Shown here one piece after another: positions 1 through 8,103 of a stretch of 64,000 nucleotides of DNA. Where the stretch lies: positions 19,873-83,872 of the forward strand of contig CAYHQN010000002.1 in assembly GCA_964358545.1 (NCBI GenBank), read 5' to 3'. The first letter of the stretch is position 1, and the number at the start of each line of letters is the position of its first letter. A program made the position numbers and the translations under genes. This DNA is from CAINVV01 sp031432175. GTDB taxonomy: Bacteria; Bacteroidota; Bacteroidia; Bacteroidales; Prolixibacteraceae. The notes beneath the pieces were generated by a model, which worked only from the letters and a program-made list of their open reading frames with translations, had not been told where the DNA came from and ran no database searches.

Positions 1-696
1 CATTACCAGTACAATGCCATCAAGACGATGAAAACCTCTGTGATGGGAGCCATCAACATGCTGGGTCTTGCAAAGAGGGTCAAGGCAAAGATCCTGCAGG
101 CATCAACCAGTGAAGTATACGGAGATCCGCAGGTGCATCCACAGACGGAAAGTTACTGGGGACACGTAAATCCCATCGGGGAGAGATCCTGTTATGACGA
201 AGGGAAAAGGGCAGCCGAAACGCTGTTTGTCAATTACCACAAGCAAAACAATGTCCGGATCAAAATCATCAGGATTTTCAATACTTACGGTCCACGGATG
301 CATCCGCATGACGGCAGGGTTGTTTCGAATTTTATCGTTCAGGCATTGCAGAACAAGGATATCACAATTTACGGTGATGGTCAGCAAACCAGGAGTTTTC
401 AGTATGTCGACGATTTGGTAGAAGGCATGATCAGGATGATGGCTTCGCCTGAAAGTTTTACCGGACCGGTCAATATTGGAAATCCAAACGAATTTACCAT
501 CATGCAGCTGGCAGAAGAGGTGATCCAACTAACCAATTCAAAATCGAAGATTATCAGGATGCCATTACCTTCCGACGATCCCATGCAAAGACAGCCCGAC
601 ATTAAACTGGCAAAAAAAATGCTGAATTGGGAACCAAAAATTCAATTGAAAGAGGGATTGATCAAAACAATTGATTATTTTGCCGCAACTATGTAA
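1..696 (+). CDS. UDP-glucuronate decarboxylase (UXS-like SDR epimerase), 5' truncated
   Basis: NAD-dependent epimerase/dehydratase family enzyme that would convert UDP-glucuronate to UDP-xylose in the cytoplasm for surface polysaccharide synthesis. The reading frame is open from base 1, so the N-terminal Rossmann glycine motif lies outside the window; 231 residues are visible. The catalytic YxxxK is seen in the segment GERSCYDEGKRAAET, preceded by STSEVYGDP. Further hallmarks are FNTYGPRMHPHDGRVVSNF and the YGDGQQTRSFQYVDDLV segment, which fit UXS better than dTDP-glucose dehydratase. The C-terminus is intact and ends in TIDYFAATM. Substrate specificity is inferred from family resemblance only. 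Confidence 0.85.
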   Translation, partial: HYQYNAIKTMKTSVMGAINMLGLAKRVKAKILQASTSEVYGDPQVHPQTESYWGHVNPIGERSCYDEGKRAAETLFVNYHKQNNVRIKIIRIFNTYGPRMHPHDGRVVSNFIVQALQNKDITIYGDGQQTRSFQYVDDLVEGMIRMMASPESFTGPVNIGNPNEFTIMQLAEEVIQLTNSKSKIIRMPLPSDDPMQRQPDIKLAKKMLNWEPKIQLKEGLIKTIDYFAATM

Positions 697-716
697 ATCT
701 TGGTTATGGCAACTTT

Positions 717-863
717 ATGGCTCCGGTGCCGCACGAACTTTGCAGAATAATAGAAGAGCAAGCCAAACAAAATTCCGGAGAAGGAATTTCTGAGCTTTTT
801 GCTGAATTAAAGAGATTAACTTACGCGATGAGTGACGAACTGAAGGAGTATCTTCAAAAATAA
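717..863 (+). CDS. small hypothetical protein (48 aa)
   Basis: A short open frame beginning 20 bases after the UXS stop and ending just before a strong hairpin terminator. The predicted peptide is charged and helical (EEQAKQN near the start, SDELKEYLQK at the end) with no signal peptide or membrane segment. No family is recognised. Its position between the UXS gene and the terminator and its sensible composition argue that it may be real, but it could also be the decayed tail of another gene, since the frame stays open upstream of the ATG. Confidence 0.4.
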   Translation: MAPVPHELCRIIEEQAKQNSGEGISELFAELKRLTYAMSDELKEYLQK

Positions 864-869
864 AACAGA

Positions 870-903
870 AAAAAGGCCCTGGTGCAAAACCAGGACCTTT
901 TTT
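870..903. terminator. bidirectional rho-independent terminator
   Basis: Arms AAAAAGGCCCTGGT and ACCAGGACCTTTTT pair with one mismatch around a 5-nt loop. A-tracts on the left and T-tracts on the right let it serve both the rightward UXS/small ORF transcript and the leftward small gene that ends at 904. Confidence 0.85.
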
Positions 904-1077
904 CTAGAGTTTCTTCATGCCAACCCGCGCCAAATAGGCGCTCCTGGCGAGTTTCGGGTCAGCATCCAATGCGATATAGAGAATAGTTTTGATATCAATA
1001 ACTACTGCCTGCAATTTTGAAAGATCGGGAGAAACAAAAGAGGCTGGTTTCTTTTCATACATGTTGTTCGATGCCAT
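904..1077 (-). CDS. small hypothetical protein (57 aa)
   Basis: Short leftward frame starting MASNNMYEKKPASF and ending LARVGMKKL, stopping exactly at the bidirectional terminator. An upstream in-frame ATG at 1155 exists, but the MASNN start is preferred because the extra 26 residues look unlike the rest. There is no signal peptide and no recognised family; the middle (LQAVVIDIKTILYIAL) is hydrophobic and could be a buried helix or strand. Function unknown; the terminator at its 3' end is the main support for it being expressed. Confidence 0.45.
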   Translation of the reverse strand: MASNNMYEKKPASFVSPDLSKLQAVVIDIKTILYIALDADPKLARSAYLARVGMKKL

Positions 1078-1228
1078 GGGAAAGAGTATTAAATGAATTG
1101 TTTTTGAAATTGCCGTTCGGGGTGTGAATAAACAGACCGGTATATAATCTGACAAAGATTATTTACCCCAAATTGTAAAAACTTTTGCAAGGTAATGCTA
1201 ATTTTCGGATATATTGCTATTTAGTTGC

Positions 1229-1266
1229 TTATTTGTAAGACGTCCGATCGGACGTCTTACAAATAA
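1229..1266. repeat. 38-bp perfect palindrome
   Basis: A loop-less perfect palindrome centred between bases 1247 and 1248 (core GACGTCCGATCGGACGTC, flanked on both sides by the complementary TTATTTGTAA/TTACAAATAA). It lies in a gene-free stretch between the small leftward gene and degraded gene remnants. It has no T-tract typical of a terminator; it could be a protein-binding site or a joined inverted repeat left by a mobile element. Confidence 0.8.
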
Positions 1267-1368
1267 AAAGATTATTGCTGCACCGCCGCCCGGCTGGATC
1301 AGGTACGATAACGGGAAAAGCAAATTTTGGTAAATAGGCAACGAAGTATCAGGGGTCCGGGGAAGCAG

Positions 1369-1467
1369 GAACCGATCAAGCCGAAGTCTACCCTGAATAA
1401 TGGCAGCCTCAAACTAAGCCTGCCGAGATATTCCGTAATTCATTTACTGGTAGAAAAGAAATCCTGA
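1369..1467 (+). pseudogene. C-terminal remnant of a possible glycoside hydrolase
   Basis: The frame ending at 1467 reads NNGSLKLSLPRYSVIHLLVE before the stop. A beta-strand of the form GSLxLxLPxYSVxxL is the usual C-terminal end of arabinofuranosidase- and glucosylceramidase-type hydrolases (GH51/GH30 beta-sandwich). Only about 30 residues can be read and the frame breaks upstream, so this is a gene scrap. The family call is an inference from a short motif. Confidence 0.35.
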
Positions 1468-1497
1468 TTAGCAAGGTGGACAAACAAAATGAGCAAT

Positions 1498-1632
1498 TTA
1501 TTGGGTCACCAATAGCTTAAATGAAATGGCGAAGACAGTTTGATTCTTCACCAGCGTAGAGAGATCAACGAGTTTATAATTGACCGTATAGCTCCCAATG
1601 GGCAATTTACCCCATACGAATACAATTCGGTT
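1498..1632 (-). pseudogene. C-terminal remnant of an unknown protein
   Basis: On the minus strand 44 residues can be read up to a stop at 1498, including FVWGKLPIGSYTVNYKLVDL and ending AISFKLLVTQ. The composition (alternating polar/hydrophobic strands, G-Y-T-V-N-Y) looks protein-like and not random. There is a stop immediately upstream (1633-1635) and no start codon, so it is a fragment. It and the remnant on the other strand end about 30 bases apart, as if two convergent genes had been eroded. Confidence 0.35.
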
Positions 1633-1692
1633 TTATTTTTTATTTCTTTACCCGTAATTTAAACTGAAGATTAATTCCTGATAATTCTTACC

Positions 1693-2676
1693 ATGACGGC
1701 CATGAAAAATTTCATTCTCCCTTTGGTCATTTTTTTATTTTCAATAGAACCAAAGGCGCAGTCAATCCAGGAACACGCACTAGTTATTCATGGTGGAGCA
1801 GGCGTGATGTCGGAAAAATCGATGACACCCGAAATGCAGAAAGAGTATCTGTTTGTCCTCAACCGTGCGCTGCAGGTCGGTGATTCTGTTCTTTCAAACG
1901 GAGGGAGTTGCATGGATGCAGTGGTTAGGACCATCATGGTAATGGAAGACTCTCCCCTCTTCAATGCAGGGAAAGGGGCCGTTTTTACCCACGATGGGAC
2001 TGTCGAACTTGACGCCTCCGTCATGAATGGCAAGGCATTGGAGGCAGGGGCCGTAGCCGGGATTACTGATGTTAAAAATCCGATCATGCTGGCAAAAACG
2101 GTGATGGAGAAATCGGAGCATGTTTTCCTGGCTGGAAAGGGTGCCTCGCAATTTGCCGTTGAACAGGGTTTTAAGCTGGTTCCGAACAGCTATTTCTATA
2201 CCGGTAACAGATACCGGCAACTGCAGGAACTGCTCAAAAAAGAGCGGGAAGCTGGCGTTAATGACAAACATGGAACCGTTGGGTGTGTGGCGCTGGATAA
2301 AAATGGCAACATCGCTGCTGGAACCTCTACCGGAGGAATGACCGACAAAAAATATGGAAGGATCGGCGACACACCGGTAATTGGGGCAGGTACCTATGCC
2401 AACAATGCCACAGGGGGATTTTCCTGCACCGGCCATGGAGAGTACTACATCCGGCTGGGCTTTTCGAGAGACATCTCTGCTTTGATGGAATACCGTCAAC
2501 TCGGCATTCAAAAAGCCTGTCAGGCAGAAGTTGAGAAACTGTCACAACTGGGTGGAACAGGCGGAGTGATCGGGCTGGACAAAGAAGGGAACGTTGCAAT
2601 GGAGTTTAATACATCCGGCATGTTCAGGGGATACATCAAATCAACAGGTGAAAAGTATACTGCAATCTTTAAATAA
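1693..2676 (+). CDS. isoaspartyl peptidase/L-asparaginase (Ntn hydrolase), exported
   Basis: Plant-type asparaginase/isoaspartyl dipeptidase precursor (family T2), which self-cleaves and releases aspartate from isoAsp-X dipeptides. An N-terminal hydrophobic segment ending in KAQS is a likely signal peptide, so it acts in the periplasm. Family marks: ALVIHGGAG near the start, SPLFNAGKGAVF, LDASVMNG, and the autocleavage site at KHGTVGCVALD where Thr195 becomes the nucleophile, followed by STGGMTDKKYGRIGDTPVIGAGTYA (seen in separate parts). Length 327 residues is normal. The second in-frame ATG at 1702 gives a cleaner signal peptide and may be the true start. It stands alone, with the dispersed repeat downstream. 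Confidence 0.93.
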   Translation: MTAMKNFILPLVIFLFSIEPKAQSIQEHALVIHGGAGVMSEKSMTPEMQKEYLFVLNRALQVGDSVLSNGGSCMDAVVRTIMVMEDSPLFNAGKGAVFTHDGTVELDASVMNGKALEAGAVAGITDVKNPIMLAKTVMEKSEHVFLAGKGASQFAVEQGFKLVPNSYFYTGNRYRQLQELLKKEREAGVNDKHGTVGCVALDKNGNIAAGTSTGGMTDKKYGRIGDTPVIGAGTYANNATGGFSCTGHGEYYIRLGFSRDISALMEYRQLGIQKACQAEVEKLSQLGGTGGVIGLDKEGNVAMEFNTSGMFRGYIKSTGEKYTAIFK

Positions 2677-2742
2677 ACCATAAATTTGATTTCCATATCG
2701 GCAAAAGACCGGGATTTTCACACGAACCAGCAACATTCCGGC

Positions 2743-2842
2743 AAAAAAAAATTACACAGAGTTACACAGAGATTATGAAAAATTTTCTTTTACTCTGTGT
2801 AGCTCTGTGGTTCCTCTGTGTAACTCTGTGTAATTTTTTTTT
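2743..2842. repeat. CACAGAG-type intergenic inverted repeat
   Basis: Perfect 29-bp arms (2743-2771 and 2814-2842) built of CACAGAGTTACACAGAG next to an A/T tract, with further CTCTGTG units in the loop. The same motif recurs at 7490-7672 and near 20370, always between genes. Confidence 0.85.
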
Positions 2843-2970
2843 TGAAGTTGTTGTTCAATCATCAGCCCTTTCACGTAAGCCTCTTCCTTTTTAATGTAAT
2901 TGGCAGGCAAATTATTGTCTGTCATGGTATTCAGCATACCCATCAGTACGCTCAGCGTTTCAAAACGCAT
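2773..2970 (-). CDS. possible small hypothetical protein (65 aa)
   Basis: Leftward frame starting MRFETLSVLMGMLNTM and running into the CACAGAG inverted repeat, which supplies its last ~17 residues (TELHRGTTELHRV). The first 45 residues look protein-like (acidic/basic helix, IKKEEAYVKGLMIEQQLQ), while the tail is simply translated repeat. It sits divergently from the large beta-helix gene. Either a genuine gene whose end was overrun by the repeat, or noise; no family recognised. Confidence 0.3.
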   Translation of the reverse strand: MRFETLSVLMGMLNTMTDNNLPANYIKKEEAYVKGLMIEQQLQKKNYTELHRGTTELHRVKENFS

Positions 2971-3103
2971 TGCATTTCCTTTAAGCAGGGATGATTTGGT
3001 GAAATCAACTTCGAAAACTTTAAATCATTTAGGTTTAGTTAACAGGATTTTTTTTTACATTTACCACTTCAAATCCCCGCTATTAACTACTATATTACTG
3101 AAC

Positions 3104-6100
3104 ATGAATACTTTAACACAAACCAGATTGGTTTTTCGTACTTCATTGCTATTTTGTGGCTTATTTTTTTTGTTCACTACCCTGAATGCACAATCCAGGG
3201 ACGGAAAATTGTTACAGGGCGAAAAATGGGAGAAATTTATTTCTTCAGAAAAGAAGGCCGACTTTTATGTTTCCCCTACCGGGAATGACAGTTGGAGCGG
3301 CACATTGCCCGAACCCAACATCCAAAAAACAGACGGACCTTTCGCCACCATCGGACAGGCTCAGAAGGCTGTCAAAACGTTGAAATCAAAGGTCTATTTC
3401 CCCAAAGATGTACCCATCGAAAAAAGGTGGATCGGATCGCCACACCCGCTTGGGCGTGGTAAAGACATCCTTGTCTACATTCGGGAAGGGTACTACTTTT
3501 TGAATCAGCCACTGCAATTTGAACCTGCCGATGGAGGTGAAAGGGTCGAGACCAATCTGCCTACCGGAGCATTCGAATACCACAAGGTAAAGGACCATTA
3601 CGTCACCTATTCGGCCTTTCCGGGAGAGCATCCTGTACTCTCCGGAGGTCGGCCGGTTGCAGGATGGAAATTGAAGAAAGGTGTCTGGTCGGCTTCCCTG
3701 GATGCCGACTCAATTAGCATGTTTTTGGTCAACGGGAAAAAGCAAACAGTTGCCAGGAAGCCAAACAGCGGATATTTTATTCCAACCAGTATCTCGAAGA
3801 AAACGGATGAGCTCTATTTTGGCAAAGGAGAGCTGGAACCCTGGAAAGATCTTACCGGCAACAGGGTGATCATGCTTCTGCGCTGGCATACAGGTGTCAA
3901 CAGCATCAAAAGTATTGACACAAAAAGCGGAACCGCAACCCTTGCATCACCCCAGGAAGGTCTGGTGATCGTACCTCCCAGGTATTTTGTAGAAAACCTG
4001 AAAACATTGCTCGACACCGCAGGAGAGTGGTATTTTGACAGGAAGTCCAAAGAACTCAGTTACATATCTCCCAAAGAGACAGGTGATCCAAACAAAGCAG
4101 CAACTTCGGTTGCAAAATTAAACCAATTGCTGGAAGTAAAGGGCGAAAAGGGTCATCCCGTGCGCAACCTCCGGTTCTATGGCCTAACCTTCGAAGGCGT
4201 CGGAGCCGGAAACAGCGCCCTATCCTTTGAATACGCCCATGCCTGCGAACTGGCTGAAGGTCTGGTCAGATCTTGTGCAGGAACCGGAGTCTCGGTCAGG
4301 GCCGGATGCTACCAAACCAGAATATTCGACAACCGGATTGAGTCCATCGACAACGGAGGCATTTATGTTACAGGCTCAGTCAAGCCAGTATGGCAAAACG
4401 AAGTGGATTACAACAAAGGGGTTACATCCAACTCATCCGGTGATAGTCCGAAGATTATCCGCGAAACGATGATCTTCAGAAACCGGCTCTCCGATTGCGG
4501 AGGTATGTCAATTATGGCCAACAATACACTTTCGACAACCATTTCGCACAATTACATCACCAAAACCCGCGGACGTTATGGTATTGACGTGGGCGACTGG
4601 TCCAATCAGGAGGATGCGCTGGACGGAAACTATACCGTCGAATACAACCACCTGGAAGATGTACAGCAGGACGCAGACGATTCCGGCGCCATCAAAACTG
4701 CCGGTATGGTTTTCAATTCAGTGGTCAGAAGGAACCTGGTCCACAAGGTTCATGCCGGTTTCTTCAACGACAACGTAGGATTTTGGTTCGACAACATGTC
4801 GCAGGGATGGCTAACTGAGGAGAATATTTATTACGACCTGGAACAGGGCGAGATGAAATACTGTGCCGCCCAGCCCGAAGACAACACCTACCGCAACAAT
4901 TTCAAAATTGAAGCTCCAGCCAATGCTCCCGAGATCATTATCGACGGAGTTCCCAATTTCAGATACAGCAATTTATCCATCGTTCCATCCGGCCAGCCAT
5001 CGGGTTCCTACCCTGCCGGCGGTGTCATTCAGCTCTCAGCCGTTGTAGAAAATACCGGATCCACGGGAATAGCCCCTGTCGAGCTTTATCTGGACGGTAA
5101 AATATACGAGACAAAACTTTTCCCGGTGATCAAAAACAACAGCCGGACCATCGATTTTAAACTGAGGATTTATGATGCCGGAGAGCATCAGCTTTCAATC
5201 GGATCGACCCCTCATCAAAAGATCGGGGTGATCGGCACAAAACCCCTGGTTGTTTTTGAAAATTTAAAACTCTCTGCAACCAGATGCCTGGAAGGTGAAT
5301 CGGTGAGCCTTCAGGCTACTGCCAAAAACCTCACCCCTGAGGATCAGAAGAGTGAGGCGGTAATCTTTCTGGACGACAATAACTTTCAAAAGCAGTCATT
5401 GGATTTGAAAGCAAATGAATCTGGAAACGTTCGTTTTGACCTTAAATTCCCGGCAGGCAACCATACGCTCAGGATTGGCAACAGCGCCGTGGAAAATATC
5501 CTTGTACAACCCAAAATTTTGTTGGATCTCTCCAAAATGAAGATCATGGAATATGGGTCGCCGCGTTCGAAGCCTTATGCCATTGAATCTGATGGTCAGA
5601 ACAACCGTTTCACGATTGCCGCTTGTGGCTCCGATTTCTACCATGCCGAAGATTCCTATGCGGCGGCCTACGTGAAAAATATCAAAGGTGATTTCGTGGC
5701 AACAGTGAAAATTGTCAAGTTTGGCGAACGAACACACGAATGGTTCAGAAGCGGCCTTTTTGTGCGCAACGACATGGCCAAAAGTTTCGATGTTCAACCC
5801 GGCAGCAAAGGCTCAGTCCTGCTTTTCGGAACTCCCGGAAGGGCAGGCATCGAATACGACGAATTTGCCAACGGTTGCATGCACAAAGCCAGCAGTCAGA
5901 ACCTTCCAGAGCATAGCAAGACTCCGATCTACCTGAAACTGGTCCGCCATGGCAACAGTTTTAGCGGTTTCGTAAGCCTCGACGGGACCAACTGGATCAT
6001 TGAAAAACATTCGACCGATATTCCAGGGATCAACGAATCGGTAGACATTGGCCTGGCAGCCGGCGGACCAGATACCAGGCAATACAAGGTAGAATTCAGT

Positions 6101-6127
6101 GATTGGAAAATTGAAGTTGCACAATAA
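3104..6127 (+). CDS. exported right-handed beta-helix protein with CARDB-like and lectin-like C-terminal domains
   Basis: Probable secreted polysaccharide-acting or -binding protein of 1007 residues. The ATG at 3104 is chosen because it opens a typical signal peptide (RTSLLFCGLFFLFTTLNAQS). The next block, FYVSPTGNDSWSGT...GPFATIGQAQ, is the entry to parallel beta-helix proteins of the pectate-lyase/NosD type, and the central 400 residues carry the repeated asparagine-rich turns (IFRNRLSDCGG, ISHNYITKTRG, VEYNHLEDV, VRRNLVHKV). After about residue 620 come two beta-sandwich segments resembling CARDB adhesion modules, then a jelly-roll domain (FVATVKIVKFGERTHEWFRSG) like DUF1349. Substrate unknown. 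Gene 15 bases upstream of the next one, so likely co-transcribed. Confidence 0.85.
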   Translation: MNTLTQTRLVFRTSLLFCGLFFLFTTLNAQSRDGKLLQGEKWEKFISSEKKADFYVSPTGNDSWSGTLPEPNIQKTDGPFATIGQAQKAVKTLKSKVYFPKDVPIEKRWIGSPHPLGRGKDILVYIREGYYFLNQPLQFEPADGGERVETNLPTGAFEYHKVKDHYVTYSAFPGEHPVLSGGRPVAGWKLKKGVWSASLDADSISMFLVNGKKQTVARKPNSGYFIPTSISKKTDELYFGKGELEPWKDLTGNRVIMLLRWHTGVNSIKSIDTKSGTATLASPQEGLVIVPPRYFVENLKTLLDTAGEWYFDRKSKELSYISPKETGDPNKAATSVAKLNQLLEVKGEKGHPVRNLRFYGLTFEGVGAGNSALSFEYAHACELAEGLVRSCAGTGVSVRAGCYQTRIFDNRIESIDNGGIYVTGSVKPVWQNEVDYNKGVTSNSSGDSPKIIRETMIFRNRLSDCGGMSIMANNTLSTTISHNYITKTRGRYGIDVGDWSNQEDALDGNYTVEYNHLEDVQQDADDSGAIKTAGMVFNSVVRRNLVHKVHAGFFNDNVGFWFDNMSQGWLTEENIYYDLEQGEMKYCAAQPEDNTYRNNFKIEAPANAPEIIIDGVPNFRYSNLSIVPSGQPSGSYPAGGVIQLSAVVENTGSTGIAPVELYLDGKIYETKLFPVIKNNSRTIDFKLRIYDAGEHQLSIGSTPHQKIGVIGTKPLVVFENLKLSATRCLEGESVSLQATAKNLTPEDQKSEAVIFLDDNNFQKQSLDLKANESGNVRFDLKFPAGNHTLRIGNSAVENILVQPKILLDLSKMKIMEYGSPRSKPYAIESDGQNNRFTIAACGSDFYHAEDSYAAAYVKNIKGDFVATVKIVKFGERTHEWFRSGLFVRNDMAKSFDVQPGSKGSVLLFGTPGRAGIEYDEFANGCMHKASSQNLPEHSKTPIYLKLVRHGNSFSGFVSLDGTNWIIEKHSTDIPGINESVDIGLAAGGPDTRQYKVEFSDWKIEVAQ

Positions 6128-6142
6128 TCAGATTTGAATAAC

Positions 6143-7484
6143 ATGAGGTTAAAACGCTTTCTTCAACTTTTTGTGATTCTCTCATCACTGGCGGTAATTG
6201 CAATCATTTTGTCCAACGGTACAAAGCAAGCATTGCCAAAAAATATTGGATTTCACGAGGCAAAGTATGATCATAAAGGGTTACTGCTGCCCTGGACAAA
6301 CTGGGAAGATGCCCTAAAAAGAGAGATGAACTGGTATTACAAGGCACCTATCGGGAAGTCGGGATTTCCGGTATATTTCTATTCCACATTCGTCGACTCG
6401 GCTTATATACCTTATAAAACTGATATCATTCCATGTACCCAGCTGGGAATGGGCATTTTGTCCTACCTCAAATATTGGGAATATACCGGGAAAAAGGATA
6501 GCCTGGCATTGAAGTATGCCATGCGCATGGCTGTTTTTCTTTCAGATTTTGCTTCTACGCCCAACTCAGGCTTATATGCCAATTTCCCACGGTCGACAGG
6601 GAACCATGAAGAGATTCCTTTGACAAAAAGCTCACAGGGGGATGCGAAATACGGAGATCAGGTAATAGAACCCGACAAGGGTGGAATTGCAGGATACGCC
6701 TTTTTGCAGTTGTACAAAAAAACCGGCAACGTAGTCTGCGGAGAGAAGGCTTTGGCGATAGCCAGGGTTTTGGCAGAGAACATGCGCACCGGTGACAAAT
6801 CCCATGCACCATGGCCTTTCCGGGTAGATGCCGTAACCGGAAAGCACTGGGGCGAACGCAATGGCAACATGGTTTATATTCTCAGGTTGTGGGATGGGTT
6901 GGCCGAAATTGGCAGCACTGAATTTGTGGCTCCGCGTTCCAAATTGTGGCATTGGATCAAAGAGGTTCAGCTGAAAGCTCCCGGGCGGAAATCTGCCTCG
7001 CACTGGATCCAGTTTTTCGAAGACATGACAGAAGAGGACAACCGAAACTCGTGGGCACCGCTCGAAATGGCCAGGTATCTCATCGAACAAAAGGAGAAGC
7101 TGGATCCGGATTGGAAAAACATGGCCAAAAAGTGTATCGATTTTGCCATGGACCATTTTGCCATTAAAATGCCGGGGGGAGTCACCTTGATGGGTGAACA
7201 GGATTCCGACCTTCGTCCCTGGGGAGGGGCCTGCTCCAAACTGGGCGGAGTTGCAGCGCTTTTTTATACTGCAGGCGGCGGCGAGTGCTACCGCGAAATC
7301 GCCTTNNNNNNNNNNGCGAAATCTCAACTGGGTTACCTACTTCATCGACTCCGATGGCGGACCGGCAGCCATGTGCGACATTAAAGAGTGGCGTAAAGGA
7401 TCGTGGCAGGAAGATTGCCATACCGATGTGGTGCACAATTTTATCGACGCGATGAATGCGGTTCCGGAGTTTCGAACCCAATAA
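6143..7484 (+). CDS. exported (alpha/alpha)-barrel-like protein, interrupted by an assembly gap
   Basis: Starts with a membrane/signal segment (FVILSSLAVIAIILS); the ATG at 6143 is used rather than the TTG nine bases earlier. The body has helical hairpins with G-x-x-x-x and aromatic patterns (GGIAGYAFLQLYKKTGN, WHWIKEVQLKAPG, NSWAPLEMARYLIEQKEKL) like (alpha/alpha)6 carbohydrate enzymes, but I do not recognise a specific family. A run of 10 N at 7306-7315 splits the frame: the first part ends GGGECYREIA and the frame carrying NLNWVTYFIDSDGG through AVPEFRTQ resumes in another phase, so the gap is not really 10 bases. Likely partner of the beta-helix gene just upstream. Confidence 0.65.
7306..7315. 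other. scaffold gap (10 N)
   Basis: Ten undetermined bases joining two contigs; the coding phase differs on either side, so the true gap length is not a match for 10. The CGCGAAATC sequence occurs directly before and GCGAAATCTC directly after, so the contig ends may overlap or the join may be a short repeat. Confidence 0.97.
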
Positions 7485-7489
7485 AATAA

Positions 7490-7672
7490 TACACAGAGTT
7501 TCACAGAGAAGCACTGAGTTACACAGAGAGAGAATATAAAGAAATCAAATTGTTAATGAATTTTGAGATCCTAATTCTAATAACATTTCAAACAATAAAA
7601 ACATTTTAAACCCTTCAAACAATTTTTTTTGGTACTCTGTGGTCCTCTGTGCTTCTCTGTGCAACTCTGTGT
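7490..7672. repeat. CACAGAG-type intergenic inverted repeat
   Basis: Second copy of the repeat family: about 40-bp imperfect arms at 7490-7530 and 7635-7672 (ACACAGAGTTTCACAGAGAA against its complement), separated by an A+T-rich stretch containing repeated CAAACAATT/CATTTTAAAC words. Confidence 0.8.
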
Positions 7673-7702
7673 AATAGATACTTACGCGCTAAATCTGATA
7701 CT

Positions 7703-8071
7703 ATGAGCTTAATCGGAAACGTGATCTGGATAATTTTTGGCGGACTAGTTGCCTTCCTGGGTTACCTGTGGGGAGGACTGATACTCTGCTGCACCATTGT
7801 CGGCATTCCATGGGGTTTGCAAGCCATAAAAATCGGTATTGCCACACTTGCCCCTTTCGGCAAAACTGTGCGTCCCAATGGTGGCTCCATCCCGGGGCTC
7901 TCCTGTTTGCTGAACCTGATCTGGCTGATTTTTGCCGGATTGTGGATTGCGATTGCACATCTGGTATTTGGTGTTTTACTTTGCATTACAATCATAGGGA
8001 TCCCGTTCGGAATTCAGCATTTCAAGCTGATGCGGTTGAGTCTTGCACCGTTTGGATATGATTTGATGTAA
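7703..8071 (+). CDS. yccF: YccF family (DUF307) inner membrane protein
   Basis: Small integral membrane protein of 122 residues made of two similar halves. Each half has a hydrophobic helix pair followed by a conserved tail: TIVGIPWGLQAIKI...LAPFGK in the first, TIIGIPFGIQHFKLMRLSLAPFG in the second. This internal duplication with IVGIPxGxQ is the signature of the YccF family, whose function is not established. The ATG at 7703 is preferred to one 54 bases upstream, because the upstream codons read through the CACAGAG repeat. It precedes cinA by 32 bases in the same direction. Confidence 0.9.
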   Translation: MSLIGNVIWIIFGGLVAFLGYLWGGLILCCTIVGIPWGLQAIKIGIATLAPFGKTVRPNGGSIPGLSCLLNLIWLIFAGLWIAIAHLVFGVLLCITIIGIPFGIQHFKLMRLSLAPFGYDLM

Positions 8072-8103
8072 TTGATTGATATACAATTGTAATAGATTGA
8101 AAA

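Noticed and set aside
1894..2511. 205-aa antisense frame inside the isoaspartyl peptidase gene
   Set aside because: Mirror of a well-conserved gene on the other strand; no family resemblance.
2900..3103. Upstream extension of the beta-helix gene (start at 2900)
   Set aside because: The ATG at 3104 opens a proper signal peptide; the extension has no signal features and overlaps an opposite-strand frame and promoter DNA.
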